Below, piece by piece: positions 60,454 through 64,000 of a DNA stretch of 64,000 nucleotides; position 1 is the first letter of the stretch; each line of letters starts with the position of its first letter. The position numbers and the translations under genes are program-made. Under the pieces are notes generated by a model. The model did no database searches and was not told the DNA's origin. It worked only from the letters and a program-made list of their open reading frames with translations. Origin of the DNA: Roseivirga sp. (GTDB lineage Bacteria > Bacteroidota > Bacteroidia > Cytophagales > Cyclobacteriaceae); assembly GCA_021404565.1 (NCBI GenBank), contig JAAWWF010000008.1, positions 1-64,000 on the forward strand, read 5' to 3'.

Positions 60454-63400
60454 CTAATCACCAGATTCATTTTCTCCAATTTCCATCCAGCCACCTACAG
60501 CCCGGCCGACCAAACCTCCGGTTCGGGCGACTATCACAAAGGGATACAGAGGCTGCACTCTCATGGGGGGTATTGAAAGTGGAGCAAGTGTTTGGTGAAT
60601 GGTGCTGCCTACATTCCGTACGGTAAGGTTTTCATCAGGATCATCAATCATTGTGAAGATCGTGAAACCACCAACAGCCAGATTGACGAAAGGCATGACA
60701 TACTCAACCCCGATTCTCGCCACAGCCCCGCCACTAGCTACATTTGATGCCAGTGCTACGGTGCCCAGCGTAGCTCCGCTTATAAGTAAAGGGTAAAGAA
60801 CCCAATGATGCTCTTTGTTAACCGTGTTCAGCCCATCAAGACAAGTCTGTATGATGCCAAGGCTTGAAATTGCGCTAATGCTGTTTGGGATAAAACCGGT
60901 TGGGGCTGTGAAGGCAGCGCCACCTCCAGTGGCCAGGGCTTTGGCCATTTTTATGCCTTCATCGATCGGAAAGAGAAAGGCATTGAAAGTGGTTAGTCCT
61001 ACATCAGCATAGTCGAGCACCTTGGGATGGATAAAGTGTTGATCTGCTTCAATTTGAAATATGTTTCGGCTGTTCTGAGCAAAGTTCACTACGCTTTGTT
61101 GGTCTGGAAATGGATCTGTTCTTTCTCCAATCCGGTAAAATATGGTAGTAGGTATCGCCACCAAAAGAGAAAGCAAATCCAGGAAGGTCAACTCACTTCC
61201 CTGTGGGTTTTGAGGGGTTCTGGTAATGAGTCTGTACAGTGGAGATAGTAATGGGATGTTCCAGGCCTGGTTCATACCTGCCTGGGCAAGCTCGATCAGG
61301 GCTTCCAGGGTTGTCAGGATCAGATCCATCAGCTGCCTGACTATTAACAATGAAAAACCTACAAATCGGTCTAAGAGCATTTGCAGAAATTCGAGAAAGC
61401 TCATTCGGCCATGGATCAACTCTGAAAGAGCTTCTGCAGGTACGTTGAGCTGGTCGAGATAGGCTTCACCCAGTTCCGCAAAAATGCGGCCTACTTCATT
61501 TGCAAAATCCCCTAATACATCTGTGATTTCAGTGGGGACGGGTTCATCTGCCATTTCCAGATAACCCTGTTTTGAATTGATCCAGTTGGAGGTTGGATCC
61601 GCAGAAGTTTCTGCCGGGGCTTTTGTCACATCTAATTGGGATGATAAGGAGGCAGGTAAGGCGTTGAGCTCCGGAGTGAAATTTTCAATTCCTCTATCCA
61701 GTTGCTCTATGATGGATTGCCGTAGGCTACCAATCTCATCGCGTAAGCTCAGGAAACCATTATTGACTAAACCTTTCAATGCATCTTTGCACCTTAAAAT
61801 GCCTTGCCAGTTGAAGAGGAAGGCTAAAAACTCGAATAAGTCTTCAAAGAAAACTACAATCGATTCAAAGACTGTCTGTATAAAACTGCCTACCTCCCTG
61901 ACGGTATTTACCACCCAGTCCCAGACGAGATCTCCAATAGTAATGATAAAGTGGACGGCATCTCCTACGACCTCAGAAACAATGGAAACTACTTCTCTGG
62001 CCACGTTGACAACCGAATGTAAAAAGTCGCCCAGCGCGTGACCGGTTCCCGTTGCCAATATGACATTTTGGGTAAAGTGTGTTTGCATGCGCTCTTCCGA
62101 GAGCTTTGAAGCCTTAGCCTTTTGGTCAGCGGTTTTTGCCATCTCTTCGGCTGTTTTTACCATTTCCTGAATGGCCTTGGCAGCCTGATCGAGTTTATCT
62201 TTCTCTACATTCTCAGGTATCAGCAACTCCCCATTGGGTTTCTTAAGCTTCGACATTACCTCAGCTGAGGCGGAGCTTTCTCCCAGCTTCTTCATTACAT
62301 TATCTGCCGGGTTGATGACGATATCGTGCTCCAGAAAATCAGCTTCAATAAAGAGCAGGGCACTGGAGATATCCTTCACGGGGCATATCACTGTGAATTC
62401 TCCCGATAGGTCCAGCTCTATTTCCACAGGTTCATCGGGGCCTATGTGATAACTGGTGGAGTTTACGTAAACAAACAGGTGCGAGTCGGCACTGAGCTTC
62501 ACCGACAGTCCTTTAAAGAGGCGTAGCGGTGTATCTGTTTTGAATCTGATATGTGAGGAGTAGCATTCTACTTCTCTCAGGTTGTCAAGTTCTTGAATAT
62601 GTACTTCGTGTTTGTTCCAAAGTGTGGTGACAGCGTCTTGCCATAAGCGCGTGAGCCTGCTGCCTTGTTGGCTGCTGAAGGTAAAGAGTTGATTTCTGAT
62701 GCTCTTCCCTTTTACACAGCTGAACTGTTCAGCATCCTCATCCATGATGATGGGATCCGTCCACTTGCCAATGTAAAACTGATCACTGGCTTGTTCGTAA
62801 AACCGGTTGGTTTGGTAATAGAGTCCATCATCGTTCAGTGCCCAGACACTCAGTTCATCATCCTGAGCGGCCACCCTGATTTTGCTGACTTCCTTGTCGT
62901 CTCCCGGGAGTTTGGTGACTTCAATATCCCTTCTGTTAGCCGCAGGTCTGAATTCATGAATTCCTTTGCCCCCGGCATATACGATATCTTGTCCGCGATC
63001 ACCTTCAAGCAAGGCAAAACACTTGATCGTATCTCCCGTGCTGAGTCTTCTTTGCGTCATGCGATTGAACCTTCTGTCGGGAAATGACTGGTAGAGCATG
63101 GTGGTGTCATGGCCGACTTCGTAGAGCACAAAAACGCCATGTGAGTTCTCAAAATTACCCAGCTCAAATTGCAGGATTTTGTTCCCGCTTTCGGGCAAAG
63201 TGTATTGCGATTGCTGTTGGGTTACGAGGTCCAGCAGGTAATATTGAGCGTTGTGTCCTGCAGAAGATGTAGCGTAAAGGAGATGTTCTACGCCAAGGGC
63301 CACACGGTGGATTTCTTCGGTCGGATTATCAGACTGGCATTCATCCCATTCAATAATTTCATCCAGCTTTTCGAAGGGCGTGGTCTTCAGCGCCAGTTCC

Positions 63401-63732
63401 TGAGAGACCCAGGCCTTATTACCTTCTGCTTTGGCTACTCTGAAAGTATCACTTTCCTTGTTGTATTCGATGTCGAAGGCAGTCACCTTATCTTCGGAAA
63501 GGGGCAATTTCACCCATCCGGCTGAGGAACCTTCGACCCTGAGAATGGCCTGAAGCTTGCTTTCCCTGTCAAGGCAGAAGACCATGGGCTCTTCCTGGTC
63601 TACCATGAGCGAACGTATGTTTTCACTGGCTTCTACGATAGACTCCGGGAAATAATTTTCCATCATTTCGCTTTTGAAGTCAACCGTTACACTGTCTTCT
63701 TTGCTTGCTAAGTAGTCTGTTTCTGCGGTCAT
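60454..63732 (-). CDS. Unrecognised 1,092-residue protein: propeller-like N-terminus and long hydrophobic helices
   Basis: I cannot assign this to any family. There is no signal peptide. Residues 1-390 look like a beta-propeller (blades such as HRVALGVEHLLYATSSAGHNAQYYLLDL, VFVLYEVGHDTTMLY, QDIVYAGGKGIHEF, SVWALNDDGLYY). Residues 400-475 look like a beta-sandwich (SVKLSADSHLFVYVNSTSYHIGPDEPVEIELDLSGEFTVI). A coiled coil runs from about 505 to 550 (AAKAIQEMVKTAEEMAKTADQKAKASKLSEERM). Then come amphipathic to hydrophobic helices at 565-640 (DLVWDWVVNTVREVGSFIQTVFESIVVFFEDLFEFLAFLFNW) and at about 976-1030. This may be a membrane-inserting or pore-forming protein kept soluble by its N-terminal part. 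It sits 16 bases downstream of another gene of unknown product, so they form an operon running off the window. Confidence 0.75.
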   Translation of the reverse strand: MTAETDYLASKEDSVTVDFKSEMMENYFPESIVEASENIRSLMVDQEEPMVFCLDRESKLQAILRVEGSSAGWVKLPLSEDKVTAFDIEYNKESDTFRVAKAEGNKAWVSQELALKTTPFEKLDEIIEWDECQSDNPTEEIHRVALGVEHLLYATSSAGHNAQYYLLDLVTQQQSQYTLPESGNKILQFELGNFENSHGVFVLYEVGHDTTMLYQSFPDRRFNRMTQRRLSTGDTIKCFALLEGDRGQDIVYAGGKGIHEFRPAANRRDIEVTKLPGDDKEVSKIRVAAQDDELSVWALNDDGLYYQTNRFYEQASDQFYIGKWTDPIIMDEDAEQFSCVKGKSIRNQLFTFSSQQGSRLTRLWQDAVTTLWNKHEVHIQELDNLREVECYSSHIRFKTDTPLRLFKGLSVKLSADSHLFVYVNSTSYHIGPDEPVEIELDLSGEFTVICPVKDISSALLFIEADFLEHDIVINPADNVMKKLGESSASAEVMSKLKKPNGELLIPENVEKDKLDQAAKAIQEMVKTAEEMAKTADQKAKASKLSEERMQTHFTQNVILATGTGHALGDFLHSVVNVAREVVSIVSEVVGDAVHFIITIGDLVWDWVVNTVREVGSFIQTVFESIVVFFEDLFEFLAFLFNWQGILRCKDALKGLVNNGFLSLRDEIGSLRQSIIEQLDRGIENFTPELNALPASLSSQLDVTKAPAETSADPTSNWINSKQGYLEMADEPVPTEITDVLGDFANEVGRIFAELGEAYLDQLNVPAEALSELIHGRMSFLEFLQMLLDRFVGFSLLIVRQLMDLILTTLEALIELAQAGMNQAWNIPLLSPLYRLITRTPQNPQGSELTFLDLLSLLVAIPTTIFYRIGERTDPFPDQQSVVNFAQNSRNIFQIEADQHFIHPKVLDYADVGLTTFNAFLFPIDEGIKMAKALATGGGAAFTAPTGFIPNSISAISSLGIIQTCLDGLNTVNKEHHWVLYPLLISGATLGTVALASNVASGGAVARIGVEYVMPFVNLAVGGFTIFTMIDDPDENLTVRNVGSTIHQTLAPLSIPPMRVQPLYPFVIVARTGGLVGRAVGGWMEIGENESGD

Positions 63733-63748
63733 TTTTTTAAAGTTGAGG

Positions 63749-64000
63749 TTAGCTTACTACAGGTGCATAGGCGATATCGTAAGTGATAATGCCCAGGTCG
63801 TTGTGGTAGCGAATGTTGTCAAAGGTGTACAGTTGTGCCAATGGCAAAATGGTGCCGTTGCTCTTATTGAGTATGTCTATGTCATGAAGCTTATTCACCA
63901 ATGCATTTGCCTGGAAAGTATGTCTTCGGCCGAGGTCTAGCGCCAGTTCATTAACGATGTGATCTACAATGGCACTAGCCGGATTTGCGAGTCGGGAGAG
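63749..64000 (-). CDS. C-terminus of an unknown protein (truncated by window edge)
   Basis: An open frame enters from the right edge (no start inside the window) and stops at TAA 63749-63751, giving the last 83 residues. They read LANPASAIVDHIVNELALD, then HTFQANALVNKLHDIDILNKSNG, ending YDIAYAPVVS. No stop occurs in this frame to the edge and the codon choice is gene-like. Only 16 bases separate its stop from the start of the 1,092-residue gene, so the two belong to one operon. I do not recognise the family. Confidence 0.6.
   Translation of the reverse strand, partial: LSRLANPASAIVDHIVNELALDLGRRHTFQANALVNKLHDIDILNKSNGTILPLAQLYTFDNIRYHNDLGIITYDIAYAPVVS

Noticed and set aside
61577-62041. 154-residue + strand ORF opposite the 1,092-residue gene
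   Set aside because: Ser/Thr/Lys-rich shadow of the amphipathic helical region on the other strand; no start context or domain.

Overview
This 64 kb window looks like a chromosomal segment of a Bacteroidota bacterium, probably of the order Cytophagales (this is an inference). The evidence is: two very large secreted proteins with the type IX secretion (T9SS) C-terminal sorting domain, LytTR two-component pairs, a eukaryote-like GT3 glycogen synthase, DUF6090 and DUF1761 proteins, BlaI/M56 and PadR/FtsX-permease pairs, and few Shine-Dalgarno sequences. Coding density is high. I saw no tRNA, rRNA, CRISPR array, phage or intact insertion sequence.

Layout. 1-840: gene-poor, with a perfect 12-bp hairpin and an 84-86 bp duplication of the leader and first 11 codons of the next gene. 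841-3237: secreted subtilase. 3340-5174 (-): TetR regulator overlapping a FabF ketosynthase, with a perfect 26-bp operator-like palindrome upstream and a divergent DUF1028 hydrolase. 6393-12908: an unknown protein, GT3 glycogen synthase, a DsrE/DsrE/membrane-protein set, an AhpD-like protein and a zinc alcohol dehydrogenase. 13057-18216: DUF6090, a probably frameshifted double-VOC lipoprotein, a small haem-type membrane protein, an M20 peptidase and an AI-2E family exporter. 18499-20160: orphan PaaN behind a PaaR-like operator. 20284-28068: two LytTR histidine kinase/regulator pairs around CPBP, SDR, DUF1761, YCII and VOC genes. 28095-35696: FAD amine oxidase, papain-like peptidase, cupin lipoprotein, MobA, DEAD-box helicase and TlpA thioredoxin.

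35867-41882 is a tight four-gene operon (SGNH hydrolase, RND/MMPL transporter, processive-type GT2, GT-C glycosyltransferase), every junction overlapping. It suggests assembly, trimming and export of an undescribed envelope glycoconjugate. 41950-44049 is an SDR and an AraC regulator. 44477-49231 is a 1,584-residue GH81 beta-1,3-glucanase with CBM6, PKD, CBM56-like, two cadherin and T9SS domains, followed by a 444-bp noncoding tract of long imperfect tandem repeats.

The most striking unit is 55816-58925: a BlaI-type repressor and a BlaR1-like M56 metallopeptidase whose periplasmic sensor is replaced by about 13 ankyrin repeats. It is preceded by three copies of a 12-bp element and ends in a strong terminator. 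The window closes with a secreted M20 peptidase and an operon (-) encoding an unrecognised 1,092-residue propeller/helical protein and the C-terminus of another protein cut by the window edge.
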